This document shows positions 1 through 11,719 of a stretch of DNA of 64,000 nucleotides, in pieces (positions within the stretch are counted from its first letter, which is position 1; each line of letters starts with the position of its first letter). The notes beneath the pieces were generated by a model. That model had not been told where the DNA came from. It was given only the letters and a program-made list of their open reading frames with translations, and ran no database searches. A program made the translations under genes and the position numbers. The DNA comes from Anodontia alba. Its lineage: Eukaryota > Mollusca > Bivalvia > Lucinida > Lucinidae. The stretch is taken from positions 2,167,501-2,231,500 of the forward strand of contig OZ024825.1 in assembly GCA_964016985.1 (NCBI GenBank), given 5' to 3'.

Positions 1-23
1 ACATTATTTATTTTTATTGTTGT

Positions 24-470
24 TGTTTTTTTTTTTTTTTTTTTTTTTTTTTTGTTTGTTTGGTTTTTTTTTTTTTTTTTTTTTTTTCATACCCAATTAC
101 AAGAAAAAAAATCCGGCTAAATGGGCCTTATTGCATCTGCTGTTCATACACCATTATAATTGGCACTTACTGTGTTTACCCGAAGTCTGAGCTTATTGCG
201 ATGCTAGCGGTTCCAGTATGACGCAGGATAAGCCCATACCTAAAGCGATTCTTATAAAAAGTTAATGTTTTAAAATTAATTTTCTGAAACAAAAGATCTA
301 CCTCTAAAATGCATTCCAAATTTAATATTCCAGCTTCGTAAAATTGTTACACACTGCACTGCCGAACATTTCATTCATCGTTCCACGCCAGTGACACACG
401 ACTGCACGATTCGCACGGAGAGGTAAGCTAAACAATAACAAGATAAAACCGGTTTGGGAACTATGAATGA
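24..470. other. Poly-T tracts then unassigned DNA
   Basis: Two long T runs (about 31-53 and 63-87) are followed by about 380 bases in which I see no coding stretch, repeat family or RNA gene. Confidence 0.5.
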
Positions 471-652
471 AATGAGCTGTGAAGTGTGTAACTGTTGTAA
501 ATTATGGAGGAAAGAAACAGTCATGTTTAGTATTATCAATATTTTTCTTTTTTCCTCTCCCTTTTTCTGGTAATGACAGCGAAGTCATGTCCCCACTACG
601 GCAATACGATACTGGGTCGGGGACCGGACTTCTCTCTCATACATCCAGACAT

Positions 653-689
<37 letters not shown>

Positions 690-699
690 TTTTGAGGGA

Positions 700-915
700 A
701 ACATTTGTCATTATTATGGACATTGCATCTCGTTCTAATTTGTTTTGTGTATCTGTCTCCCACTGTTGCCCTCTCTTTCTTTTACTATATAATCAGATTT
801 GTTGGTGTATCCGCCGTAATGCTTCTTGTATGTTTGATAAATGTTCCAGATCTACATGTTGTTAGCATAGCTAAACTGTATGTAATAAAGAATTTGAATT
901 TTTGAATTTGAATTT
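700..915 (+). mobile_element. Possible LINE 3'-terminal fragment
   Basis: A short stretch ends in repeated GAATTT units (about 888-915) just after an AATAAAG-like site. Tails of short tandem repeats of this type are typical of CR1/L2-like LINE 3' ends. An A run of about 30 bases (655-687) precedes it. There is no RT homology in the piece, so the assignment rests on the tail alone. Confidence 0.3.
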
Positions 916-1062
916 GAGCAAACAGTGTGGACCCAGAGCAGAACGCGGAGTGAGTAGAGTCGTTACTGAATGGCTCTCATCTGGCAATTTTAGATAAATA
1001 AACAGGTAGATGAATGACCTTGTTAAATTTTTGGGGCACGTATGGTAAGGTGTTAGAATGTT
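915..1062 (+). mobile_element. Half copy of M11 foldback MITE
   Basis: The text from GCAAACAGTGTGGACCCAGA onward, with the later TTTGGGGCACGTATGGTAAG, matches one half of the better copy at 54785-54968 (core GTAGACCC..., then TTAGGACAAGTATGGTAAG). The second hairpin arm is lost. It abuts the presumed LINE tail directly. Confidence 0.4.
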
Positions 1063-1370
1063 TAGGGTAAACATGGTATTTTTTCTTTTTCCTTTCTTTT
1101 TTATTTTTTATTATTATTTTCTTTATTTTTTTTATTTATTTACTCAATTGTTTTTTTTGCAATAAACAACAAGATGTTACGTCGATATCTCAACCATGTC
1201 AACACTTTATCGTCATTCAGTCGAATCAGGAACTTTGTCCGCTTAAAATTAACGGATACTAAAGAATACATGAATGGATAGGAGGAATCGAGAGACAATC
1301 CAGATGAGACTGTGCGGATGCACATGTTGAGCTTCACCTTCGCTATTCGAATTAAGACGTTTTTGTATTA
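1063..1370. other. Unassigned, T-rich
   Basis: T-rich low-complexity sequence (1080-1140) then about 230 bases without recognisable genes or window repeats. Confidence 0.4.
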
Positions 1371-1371
1371 A

Positions 1372-1590
1372 TGTTTAGCACGTTGGAAAAACATTTCAGC
1401 AGACAACATTTTGAAATATTTTCCTTATTTTCCCCAGAAAATAGAATTCGCCATTTAAATTTAATGCAAAATTTCTCCTGGACTGAATCTTATTTTCTGA
1501 AAGAAAAAAAGAAAAGAAAATATCACATCAATTTGTCGACTGCTGAATCTGCCCCTAGCATGGTGAGTGTTAAAACAGCATAAGAATTTT
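1372..1590 (+). mobile_element. Degenerate M2 (octamer-core) MITE
   Basis: Left end has TTTCAGCAGACAACATTTTG and right end ATTTGTCGACTGCTGAATCT, matching the M2 terminal inverted repeats seen at 19810-20027 and 55034-55250. The hairpin core is eroded and the ATGCAAAT octamer is mutated to ATGCAAAA. Confidence 0.5.
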
Positions 1591-1670
1591 CACGTCGCGG
1601 TTATTTCGATGAAAAAAGAAAGGAAAATAAGAAAGAAAAAACACGCACAAAGATAAGATATTATTATGAG

Positions 1671-1703
<33 letters not shown>

Positions 1704-1856
1704 AAAGACTGTTACAAGGATCGAACCTCCGACCGCCGATTTAGTTATTTACTTTATGGACAACGAACTTACCGTTGGCGTTATGATCCAAAACACTTGC
1801 AAGAAACCGCTACTTCCCCAGTCTAACGGAGTCTTTTTTATTTATACAATATTTAA

Positions 1857-1904
1857 AGAGGATACACAATTAGCTTCAAAAGCTAGTCTACCTTGTGGTC
1901 CTCT
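1857..1904 (-). other. Conserved 3'-UTR hairpin of LINE copy A
   Basis: Read on the minus strand, AGAGGA at one end pairs with TCCTCT at the other. An inner stem TAGCTT/AAGCTA with loop TTG lies between. The same architecture, with different inner bases, is present in copies B (7001-7050) and C (23799-23848). It lies next to the tail, where LINE RTs often recognise their template. Confidence 0.6.
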
Positions 1905-2573
1905 ATAACATACAAATATAAAATACATACAAATATATACATTAAAATGACACAGCATTGTAACACAGAAAGATACTAATATGCAAATAGATTTACAAAC
2001 AATAAAACTAAAAGTATATGATAAATGTTTAGAACAAAATTAAAATTTAATTTCATAAGAGATATCCATCAGACTTTGCATCATGCAGGGCACATAAAAC
2101 CATAAAACTGCGTCATGGGCATGTTAGCTAGTAAAAGGTAATATGTTCTTGTTTTTTTTTTTTTGTTTTTTTTTTTTTTGTTTTGTTTTGTTTTTTTGAA
2201 ACGTATCACATAGTAAGATGTAGCCATAAAGAAGAACACGCACCACACGCACAATAGTATCGGAAGGTGCACCGGAACGTTACGAAGAGTCTCTCATCAA
2301 CTTGATATGAGCCAACTCGGTTCCGACCGCGCCATTCATACAGGCACCGTACCGAAACCCGATGGTCGAGAGCATGCGGCGGAAACGAATATTCAAACAG
2401 CATGCCGCTCACACCGGGACCCGCCACGGTGACATATTAGGCACAGCCGATACAGAGCAGGCCCTAAGTGTGCGTGAGGTATGAGATGGAGCAGCATCCC
2501 ACTATGTCTGATTAATGAACAGTGATAAAATACCATTAAAAGTAAAAATGTTTCGGAATAAATTATATTCCTT

Positions 2574-5500
2574 CTAAACCACTGTTTTAAGACTTTTCTT
2601 AAAAGCATTTAATGTATCACAGTTTCTGATTGGCTGAGGTAGTGAGTTCCACAGCTTAGGAGCTGAGTAGGAAAACGTTCCATTATAGAGCGTTGTACGT
2701 GATTTTGGTACATATAGGGTCCCGTTTACACTAGAGCGCAAGTTTAAACAATAAGTTTGAGAGACAGGCTTTAACATGCTTGAAATGTATGCTGGTGACA
2801 TATTATTCAGCGCCTTATATGTCAATACCGCTTTATTGTATTTAAGCCTCCTTTCGAGTGATAACCACCCAAGCTCTTTGAACATGCCTGCAGATGGTGT
2901 TCGGAAGTCTGTCTTAAGAATTGTTCTCGCAGCTCGCTTTTGTAATTTTAGGAGTCTTTCAAGATTTGTCAGGGACGTCGAGCCCCAGACAACAGAACCA
3001 TAATCCATCAAGGGCATTATGTTACTTTGGTAAAACTGTTTTTGAACCTCTACCGGTACATATTCAGATAATTGCCTTAATAGTGATATTTTAGATGAAA
3101 CATTTGAACACAGGTAATCAATATGCGCAGACCAATTTAGGTTTTCATCAATATAAACGCCTAGGAGCTTTTGTTTAGAAACGTTCTGAATGCAAATATC
3201 GTCTGATTTCAGCTCCATTTCACGAGAGTCGCCTAGTCGTTGTCTTGTACCTATGGACATGCAGGTGGTCTTTTTATAATTTATTGGCAATTTATGCCGC
3301 TTACTCCAGTGCTTCGCTTCTGTGAAATCGGCTAGAAGATGATGTTCAATAACATCAACGCTGTTACTATGTGGATGAAAAGTTGCATCATCGGCAAAGA
3401 AATCTGCAAAACAGTGATTTAAAAAAAAGCGGCAAGTCATTAATAAATAGGAGAAATAGTGTAGTGCCCAAGATCGATCCCTGAGGCACACCAGACGATA
3501 CATTTGCGAATTCAGACAGACCGACATCGTTTGCTATTGCTTGTTTACGAGACGATAAGTAGGACTGGAACCAACGTAGGGATAGTGGACTGAATTTGTA
3601 CAAAGACAATTTGTTGATGAGTATAGAATGATCTACGAGATCGAAGGCTTTACGAAAATCTACGAAAAGAGTACCTACTATATCTCCTTTGTCGATGCAT
3701 GAAAGCCACTGATCAACAAGTTTTACCAAAGCTGTTTGGCAACTGTGCTTTTGTCTAAATCCAGACTGAGTTTCATGAATAAGTTTGTGCTTATTGAGGT
3801 AACCTATTAAATGTTGGTTGACATGTTTTTCGAAGATTTTTGAAATGGTCGGTAAAATCGATATTGGTCTGTAGTTGGAGGGATCAGTTGTTTCTCCACC
3901 CTTATGTATTGGGAACACTTTTGCCAGCTTCATTTGGGAAGGAAAACACCCATTCGATATACTTTTGTTTATCAGCGTGGTAATGGATGGAGATAATATA
4001 CTAGCTGCCATTTTGATTATTCGTGGTCCTAAGCCATCAATACCTGTAGATTTAGTAGAATCGAGTTTATTGATAAATGATAAAACTTGGTCACATGTTA
4101 TCAATGGAATAGTAAAAAATGAGTTATGAGGGACTTTGCTGTTGACAAAATTACTCAGTTTGTCATCTTCAAATGTCGATACTTGATCTGTGTGGTCATT
4201 TAAAATGTCAGCGATAGATGAGAAATATGCATTTAGTTTAGCAGCAATATCCTCACAATCGGTTATTGTTTCACCATTCATAATTAACTCTCTGGGGAGG
4301 TTATTCAACGTTGTTTTTTTGTTGTTTTTTTTTTTTTTGTTATTAACTGCACGCAGATGATTCCAAATTGTTTTAGAATCTTTAGAATTTTTAACGGAAT
4401 CGGAAAAGTATTTTCGTTTGGCTTGACGAATAAGTTGGATGGTCTTATTTCGATACATTTTATAATCAGTCCACTGTTTAAGTTTTTTGGCATTATCGCG
4501 TCGCTTTTGCATATGCGTGATTTCCGGTGAGAACCAGTCTGGTAAACGTTTGCATTTAACTCGCTTGTTTTTTATATGCGCATGGTTATTTAAATGTTTC
4601 ATTATAATATTATGCCATACAGCAAAATCTTTATCTACAGTTGACTGATTTGCGGTAAATGTAATAAGGTCATTTTCGAGATCATTTAGAAACATGGTTT
4701 CATCAAAATGCTTAAAACAACGGTAATTTGTAGTAATATGGCTCGATTTAGAAACTCTTGAATTTATTTTTCGAGTGACGCATATAGGGAGGTGATCGCT
4801 TATCGAAAAATCTGAGATAAAGCATTCAGTAATATTTTCAACGTTTGTTGTATAAACATGATCGATTATCGTTGCCGATGTTTGAGTAACGCGCGTTGGC
4901 TCTGAAACAAGCTGGGAAAGGTCAAAGAGCTGTACCAGATTCAACCATTTCCTGTTTGTACATGAAATATAATCGATATTAAAATCACCTATGAGAATAA
5001 TTTCCAAACCACTAGCTTGTGCAACAGATAATTCTTCTTCAAAGAGATCTATCCAGTTTGGGAGAGAATCGGGTGGGCGATATACACTACACACGAGAAA
5101 CGGTTTAGCATTTGGCAACGTAATTTCTGCCCAAATTGTTTCTAAGTTAGAAATTTCTATTTCAGGTCGGCGTTTGACATTTAACGATTCTCTGAAATAC
5201 ATGATAAGCCCGCCTCCATATTTGTTTAGAACTTCAACTTTGTCCTTTCGTATAAAATTATAGCCATCCAACGCCACCTGGCCATCCGACACACACGGAT
5301 CCAAAAATGTTTCGCATAATCCCAATAAGTCAGGGCACTCCTCCGTAGCCATAACAATACGGAGTTCATCAATTTTAGGCACTAAATGTCTAACATTGAG
5401 ATTACAGAGATGTAATCCTTTAGAAGAGAAATCAAGATTAGCACACCTTGCAGGAGCCGCGGCAGGTGGACAGGCAGCGTCGTTGGTACAAGATTCCGTA

Positions 5501-5607
5501 TTAGGGTCAGTACTATCTTGCGAAAGAGCATCTAACCTGGGGTTTATGAAAGTATCACTGTGAGGTGGGGCCTCAATAACACTGGATGTCCGTTCAATGG
5601 AATTCAA
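2574..5607 (-). pseudogene. LINE endonuclease-reverse transcriptase, frameshifted
   Basis: The upstream frame (3388-5607, 739 residues) holds the endonuclease: N-V-R near residue 71, glutamate of the ET pair at 99, GDFN at 207-210 and SDH at 270-272. The RT follows, with FVDFRKAFD at 648-656 and GVPQGSILG at 706-714. The frame then stops. The catalytic block, here FADD rather than the usual YADD, and the thumb and C-terminal region continue in another frame (2574 to about 3430). The break coincides with a run of eight A on the plus strand near 3421-3428, so a one-base homopolymer slip is the likely cause. Compared with copy C, the domain order and length are otherwise complete. A lysine-rich linker near 4310-4340 contains another homopolymer. 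The upstream frame has no ATG; the 5607 boundary is a TTG codon and not a trusted start. The gene is not translatable as one protein unless the slip is a sequencing error. Confidence 0.85.
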
Positions 5608-5683
5608 TATATTTTTATCGGATGACTCCTGATACTGGATTGTATCTGGAGATCTCTGTTTTATATGCCCAGTGGACCCCTAT

Positions 5684-6356
5684 TTTTTTTCTTTTCTGTG
5701 AACCGGAAGGTACCGAGTAGCATTATTTGTACCCGTAACAACCTGCTTCACCTAACCCTGGATTATTCCAATATTAAAAGTAAATTGACACGACAATAAA
5801 CATTCATCGAGTACTGTCTATGAATGAGTGTAAAATTTCTCCAGACGAGTGGCAAACAGTATAGACCCTGATCAGACGCCGCGTTCTGCAGCGTCTGATC
5901 TGGGTCTATATTGTTTGCACAGACCTTTCTGTTCGAATTCTTAGAGTAACTCGATCAATTCGACCTCCCCCCCCCCTCTCCCCCGCCCCCCACTCCCCAC
6001 CTCAGAAATTTTGAACCCCATATTAAATAATCCTGGCTCCGCCCCTGTCTATGTAGACTGCTGCGGAAAATTTCCTCCCTGTGGTAAGGCGCATTTTCTT
6101 GGTGAGGTCTGTATCACGTATCAAATGTACCTGGTATATAAAACCATGGCGCTTTATTAATTCTATTTGCAGCGCAAGTTATCAGATCGTATACTTCCCA
6201 GTAAAAGACAAACTGTTAACTTTTGACCATTAACAATAATCTACATTAGTTGTATCTCTTTACAGACTCCTTACAAACTGGAAACGGAAATGTCGGCGAG
6301 ATATACCAGCTCGTTCCTTTCAAGTAGGTTTAGTTATCATTTTGTCCTGAAAGAAT
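5684..6356. other. Unassigned DNA with one M11 hairpin core
   Basis: Contains a C-rich run (about 5967-5990). A hairpin at about 5852-5925 begins GCAAACAGTATAGACCCTGA and ends TGGGTCTATATTGTTTGCA, a core of M11 type with GCCGCGTTCTGCAGCGTC at its tip. The rest has no recognisable content. Confidence 0.45.
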
Positions 6357-6856
6357 TTTATTCCGCATTACATGTTCATATTTTATCGTGTATTTCCACA
6401 TTTTATAACATTTTTTTTCACAGTCTCTAAAACATTTTCATATCACATATGTTCGTATTTTATAAAAACACATTTACATATTATATTACATAATTATGTT
6501 AAGTTAATATATTATTACATATATTAATATTATATAAAATATTTTCGAATTCTATTACACATGTTCATAATATATATTACACATGTTCATAATATATATA
6601 TATATTGTATTACATATGTTCATATATTATATCATATATTCATATTTGTAAAAAAGAAATACCTATTTTCTTATATTATTATGTACATATTTTATTGAAA
6701 AAAAAAAAATAATAATAATACCTATATCATTATTTCATAAAAACTATTTAGAGCTATATATTTTATTACATATTTTCATATTTTCTTACACGTGTTCATG
6801 TTTTATAGATAATATTATAAAAACTAATATGAATACCATTTTGTTTAAACAAATTT
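6357..6856. repeat. AT-rich decayed tandem repeat
   Basis: Irregular tandem copies of a roughly 20-bp unit resembling TTACATATGTTCATATTTTA run through this stretch, with indels and an A run at 6698-6707. No coding potential. Confidence 0.55.
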
Positions 6857-7000
6857 TATCACGAAAACATGCCTATATAATTTTGACCCCCTTAAACCCC
6901 ACTTTTATATAGTAAAACTGAGGTTTACAGGGGTATACATGATTGTTCTTATTTTTGCTCAGTAACATAGATTTTATTTATTTATTTAAACAATGTTTAA

Positions 7001-7050
7001 AGAGGATGACACAATTAGCTATAAATAACTATTCTACCTTGCGGTCCTCT
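7001..7050 (-). other. Conserved 3'-UTR hairpin of LINE copy B
   Basis: Outer stem AGAGGA/TCCTCT and inner stem TAGTTA/TAGCTA around a UUUA loop on the minus strand. Same position relative to the tail as in copies A and C. Confidence 0.6.
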
Positions 7051-7409
7051 AACTAAAATTTATATACAGATATACAACAAGACTTAACTAACAGCTAAGA
7101 AATTCATGGGATAAAAGTAGCTTGTAGCGAAGTGAATGCTTATATAGAGTTTTTGTCAAATAAAAAGTGCTAATAGGTATGTGGAAGTGATTTAAAAACC
7201 AAACATGGCACTTAATTATATCAAAGAAAAATCTATATGTTATCACAGTTTTTGTAAGTGCTTTAAGATTTGACGAGCGCATAAAACCAATATCTAAAAC
7301 AATTATGCTAGGTCATAAAAGCTCTCAATTCAGTTACAATAACGGTTTCAGCAATAATTTTACACATGGTATATCATTTAAAATCATAGTTAAAGACATT
7401 TTATAAGGG

Positions 7410-8489
7410 TTAAAATGTTGCTTTAAGAGGCTGCTTAAAGGTAGAGAGTGACCCCGATGTTTTTACTGTTTGAGGTAGAGCGTTCCATAGTCTTGGTGCG
7501 GAACACGAAAAAGAGCCATCAAAACGTGCTGTCCGTGCTTTCGGCACATAAAGTGAGCCATTTTCTGATGACCTCAGGTTAAGAGTGTGTACCTCGGATA
7601 CTGGTTTTAGAAGTTGTGTTATATATTTAGGGGATAAATTATTTATTGCTCGGTATGTCAAGACAGCCTTATTATATTTAAGTCTGTCCGGAATTGACAG
7701 CCATCCCAGTTGACTGAACATATCTACTGATGGGGTATCGTAATCTGCTCGCAGGATGATTCGAGCAGCGCGTTTTTGCAGTTTGGATATGCGTTCAATA
7801 TTACTTGCAGAGGCTGACCCCCAGGTAACAGAGCCGTAATCAATATAAGGAAGAATATACCCCTGATAGTAAACTTTTTGAATATGTGTCAGTACGTACG
7901 TTGCTAACTGGCGTAATAGAGATATTTTAGATGAGATAAGGGAGCATATGTGGTCTGTATGGGCAGACCAAGAAAGGTGTTCATCGATATAAACACCAAG
8001 GGGTTTCTGTTTACTAACGGATTGAATGTTGACATCGTCAGCAATAATATTTAGAGGTCGAGAGTCATTCACGCGCTTTCTAGCGCCAACTAGCATGCAA
8101 GTTGTTTTGGTCATGTGAACATTCATTTTGTTTATCTTTCCCCATGTTTTTGTGTTACCGAATTCTCCTTGCAGATCTTCTTCAACAGCATCTATGTCAT
8201 TACCATGCGTGTGAATCGTCGTGTCATCTGCATACAAATCAGAGGAGCACTTTTTGATATGAAGCGGAAGATCGTTGATAAAAATGAGAAATAAAGTCGG
8301 GCCCAATATTGAGCCCTGAGGCACACCAGATTGTACGGTGGTGAAATCCGTCAACCCTTTATCACTCTCGATTACTTGTTGTCGAGAACATAAATATGAT
8401 TTGAACCACTGTATGGCAGAAGGGTTAAGTTTGTATAATGCAAGTTTATTCAGCAAGATGGAGTGATCAACCAGATCAAAAGCCTTCCG
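7410..8489 (-). pseudogene. LINE reverse transcriptase C-terminal part
   Basis: Open frame of about 360 codons without internal stops, nearly identical in protein sequence to the corresponding part of copy C (20979-23441). It starts inside the RT fingers/palm just after the RKAFD block and contains GVPQGSILGP, the YADD catalytic box (in SDLYADDTTIH) and the thumb/C-terminal domain ending SLSTFKQPLKATF. The ATG-like start at 8456 is internal to the family protein, so this is a fragment and not a gene with its own start. Few differences from copy C (for example K to P before LGVYIDE) point to recent origin. It lacks the endonuclease and cannot mobilise itself. Confidence 0.85.
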
Positions 8490-8626
8490 AGGCGGTTCTA
8501 ACGAGTACCCACACTCTCTGTTTTGAGCATAAATATGAAAAATATCATTTTTTTTTTTTTTCAGAAATTTTTCAGTTTTTGGATGTGGAAATTTCCTTAT
8601 ATTTGAATAGGCGTGTTTTCGTAATG

Positions 8627-9386
8627 ACGGTGATTAAGAACTGTCAATATATAACAGACATTGTTATCAACTAAAGAAAGGACCAGAAACGAGGCATGCG
8701 AGCCATTTTGGCTGTAAAATCATTTTTACGTAAATATTTGAAAACAAAGCAGAGAAACAAGACAAATGATGGTTCCTGTTAAAATATTGTCAATCTCAAA
8801 TCAATGTTTTTATTTAAAGAAAACGCCAAGTCAAAAACGTCTTTCAAAAGGATGTTGAAAGCACAATAACTTGGCTACGAAGCAAAATAACTACTTTTCT
8901 CCAGTAATCATTGATAATAAGTTATCAGTACAAGGTGTATCAAAGCCAGTCTTCTTTTCATTTGGAAATACTATTTTGGACAATAAAATAACATTATATC
9001 AACACAAGTATCAACATAAAAAATCTTAACGCAAAAAAAATATATGAGGGTCGTTAAGAAAGTTCCTGATGTTGGAAAAAGAGTATTTCTTCATAGTTTT
9101 ATATTATTCGGTATGCTTGAAAATATGATTTTTTTATATTATTCTACAGTACGAAGACATATAATTGCAGTATTTTACAGAAATGAAATTAACTCTTAAA
9201 GCACTTATCCCAAGTACAACAGACGACATTTGAAATATTTTTAATATGTTTCAGAGAAAATAAGGCTTGGCATTTCATGTGAATCTTCTGCCTAGTAATT
9301 TTCTCTGAAAAGTAGCAAAATCAATTTTAGAATTTCGTCTGCAACAAATTTGCTTAAGCTCAAAATAGGTTAAAACTGATAACCAT
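8627..9386. other. Mostly unassigned, with M2-like fragment
   Basis: A decayed M2-like left half can be read near 9200-9310 (CAACAGACGACATTTGAAAT, then GGCATTTCATGTGAATC). At 9047 TGAGGGTCGTTAAGAAAGTT resembles a mariner end but no partner was found. The rest is unassigned. Confidence 0.35.
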
Positions 9387-9780
9387 AGCATTTTAATTAA
9401 AAGTTTAAAATAATAAAACTCCTTAGCCATAGGCATAAAATTTGAAGCACAGTATGAAAAAACAAAGATCGAATAGCACCAAATCGACAGAATACCATTT
9501 TCTTCTGAAAATGTATGACATAGCATTTTAAGTTAAAGGTTAAATAATAAAACTTCTAAACGATAGACAACATTTGAAGTAGAATATGAGAAAAAAAAGA
9601 GGAAAGCTCGAATAGCTCAGTATTGATAACATACCATTCTGTCCCTCTTTCACCTCCTTATATATTTTCTCCCTTTTTCTGGGAGACGACACAAAATGAC
9701 TCACAAGGGTTGACGTGTCGTTAAACCCCAATACAATCAAAAACCATTTTAGTAAGTCTTCTGGAAATGTATGAATCGAT
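9387..9780. repeat. Two-copy tandem repeat interrupted by SINE-like element
   Basis: Segments near 9387-9522 and 9523-9636 plus 9743-9770 resemble each other (GCATTTTAAnT...AATAATAAAACT...TTTGAAG... ending TTCTGnAAATGTATGA). The second copy is interrupted by the S4 fragment at 9639-9742. Confidence 0.45.
9639..9742 (-). mobile_element. SINE-like S4 3' fragment
   Basis: Minus-strand sequence ending in TTGACGTGTCGTTAAACCCC and a C/A-rich tail, as in the copies at 12394 and 39863. It is flanked by ACCATT at 9633-9638 and 9743-9748, a probable target duplication. Confidence 0.55.
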
Positions 9781-9901
9781 AATTTGATTCATAATGTACG
9801 CAAGTGTTAGATTATTTGCCATCTTTTACAGCGGATCAGATTGTGTATTCAGTTTGCAAGATAATATGTGTTATTCTATCAGCCTCTGTATGGAAGTATG
9901 T

Positions 9902-10160
9902 CATTACGAAAACACGCTTATTCAAATACACTGAAAATTTTACCACCAAAAATGGCAATTTTTCAGATAAAAAATTCTGATATTTTTCATATTTCTGCTC
10001 AAAACATAGATTGTGGGTACTCGTTAGAACCGCCTCGTCGAGGCGGTTCTAACGAGTACCCACAATCTATGTTTTTGAGCAGAAATAAGAAAATAATGTA
10101 TACCCCTGTAAACCCCAGTTTTACTATATATCAAAATTATATAGTCATGTTTTCGTGATG
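9902..10160 (+). mobile_element. M1 palindromic MITE, copy 1
   Basis: Begins CATTACGAAAACACGCTTAT and ends GTCATGTTTTCGTGATG (imperfect terminal inverted repeats). The central hairpin at about 10001-10083 has TGTGGGTACTCGTTAGAACC arms around CGCCTCG/CGAGGCG. Compared with other copies it has lost about 25 bases of the right hairpin (the TGGGGTTTA arm). Confidence 0.8.
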
Positions 10161-10503
10161 GCATACATTGAGGCGATGATAAATCTCATGAAACGGTTAT
10201 TCTTTTCAAATCCTTTGGTTCAGCTTTCATTGTGTTCATTTAAAAACATCTTTACAATACGCTTCAAGTTCACGCCGAAATCAGTTTTTGAAAATCAAAG
10301 AAAACCTCCTCTGTTTAGAATAACCACTCAAGAATAAAATTTAAACTTTTACATGTCTTGTTCCTTGATTTGTAAATGTTTTCCACGCGTTATGACTAAC
10401 AGGAATTTAGCATGGAATTTATCATATATTCATTGTGCGAATGTGCTTTCGTAAGAAAGGATAAATCATATGGCTATTTGCCAGGGCCGAGCGGAAAATC
10501 AAA

Positions 10504-10786
10504 TCATTGCGAAAACACGCCTGTTCAAATATATAGAATATTTTACCTCAAAAAAAAACTGAAAAATTTTAGATAAAAAACTCTGATATTTTTCAAATTT
10601 CTGCTTAAAACATAGATTGTGGGTACTCGTTAGAACCGCCTCGGCGACGCAGTTCTAACGCGTACCCACAATCTATGTTTTTGAGCAGAAATAAGGAAAA
10701 TAATGCATATCCCTGTAAACCCCAGTTTTACTATATAAAAGTGGGGTTTAAGGGGGTCAAAATTATATAGGTATGTTTTCGTGATG
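10504..10786 (+). mobile_element. M1 palindromic MITE, copy 2
   Basis: Starts CATTGCGAAAACACGCCTGT and ends AGGTATGTTTTCGTGATG. The central hairpin lies at about 10600-10690, with a few mismatches between arms (GCAGTTCTAACGCG). The right hairpin TAAACCCCA/TGGGGTTTA is intact. Confidence 0.8.
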
Positions 10787-11719
10787 TGGGACAAAATTAT
10801 GACGGACATTTAGTAAATGTTCTCAACGTCAGGAGATAAAATGAGATATAGTAGTTTGCTTTGTTTTTAGCAAGTTTAGGACCCTAATTCAGACCAAAAT
10901 AAATAAATAAATAAATAAATAAGTAAAAAAATAAAGTGCAAAGTGACAAGGCCTATTTGTTGACACCAAGAAATTCCAAAGCAACAGAGCATTCATAAAA
11001 CGTTGAACCAGTGACAAATCAGAATGTCAGTGGCAAGTCAGACAGGGGCCCCAAAAGAACGGGTGCAATCATGTGTACTAGGAATTTATTGTCTGTTGAC
11101 AGTCATTCCATAGATTTATATTGCAGACGAAAAGACGCTATCGTGAGAAAAAGAAAAGGCGTTTACGGCGGTGAAATTAGGTATCAACCCCGTATCCAGC
11201 GTTACACAGGGTGGGGTGTGATTTTGACAAGGAAACAGTCAAAGTTTCGGACTTAAAGTGGACTTCGTTTTAAGAACCTCCATTATAGTATTGGAAAAAT
11301 TGCCCAAATCATCTACTATTCTTCGTCGCTTATCTTCTTTTTGGATCGACTGTTTACAATCGACCGTAGTATAAATACGCCACAATTTCCTTAAAGTTGT
11401 TGTCCACGTGATCATCATGAACCAGTGTAATCAAACAACGCCTTTGTAGACAGACAGACAGACAGACAATCAGATTTTTAACGCTACCAGGCAACTGAGT
11501 CACACAGAGGCAGCTCCAGAAAAATCTGGATTAGTTTTCCCCTGACCTTTTGCTTGAAAGGGTGTCCACGCATAATTCATGCGTAAACAACCTCGCCTGA
11601 TCGAACCATATGCATAAAGGTCAAGGTCAATAAGTTACATAATTTAGAATTCGGTCAAAAGAAAAGAGCTTCAAAACCTGTGTATTACCAATGCAAAATG
11701 TAATCTCACACTTGCTCAG
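10787..11719. other. Unassigned DNA
   Basis: An AAAT run at about 10898-10935 and a short GACA run near 11453-11470. I see no gene or known repeat in the rest. Confidence 0.4.

Larger units (their letters stand above)
1833..5683 (-). mobile_element. CR1/L2-type LINE, copy A
   Basis: This non-LTR retrotransposon reads leftward. An AP-type endonuclease and reverse transcriptase are encoded at 2574-5683, followed by about 740 bases of 3' UTR and a short A/T-rich tail at 1833-1845. The 3' end carries a hairpin (1857-1904) shared with copies B and C. The endonuclease reading frame is open back to a stop at 5680 but has no ATG, so the 5' end is probably truncated or ORF1 is missing. No clear target duplication is visible. 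LINEs of this type copy their RNA at nicked chromosomal DNA. Clade assignment is by motif style only. Confidence 0.8.
6974..8490 (-). mobile_element. CR1/L2-type LINE, copy B (5'-truncated)
   Basis: A 1.5-kb 3' portion of the same LINE family as copy C. It includes the RT from the RKAFD block onward, a 3' UTR with the conserved hairpin (7001-7050) and an AAATA-type tail at 6974-6990. The 5' junction (about 8490) lies inside the RT and abuts MITE M1 sequence. A short shared CGA at the junction suggests microhomology. Confidence 0.85.
6857..8626 (-). mobile_element. M1 palindromic MITE split by LINE copy B
   Basis: Left part 6857-6973 and right part 8491-8626 together form one M1 element in minus orientation, with outer ends ATCACGAAAACATGCCTAT and its counterpart AGGCGTGTTTTCGTAATG. 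The LINE sits at the central hairpin. About 30 bases of one hairpin arm (from GTGGGTACTCG through GCCTCGG) are missing at the junction, so the insertion was accompanied by a deletion instead of a duplication. Confidence 0.75.

Noticed and set aside
9047..9070. Mariner end at TGAGGGTCGTTAAGAAAG
   Set aside because: No inverted partner found in either direction.
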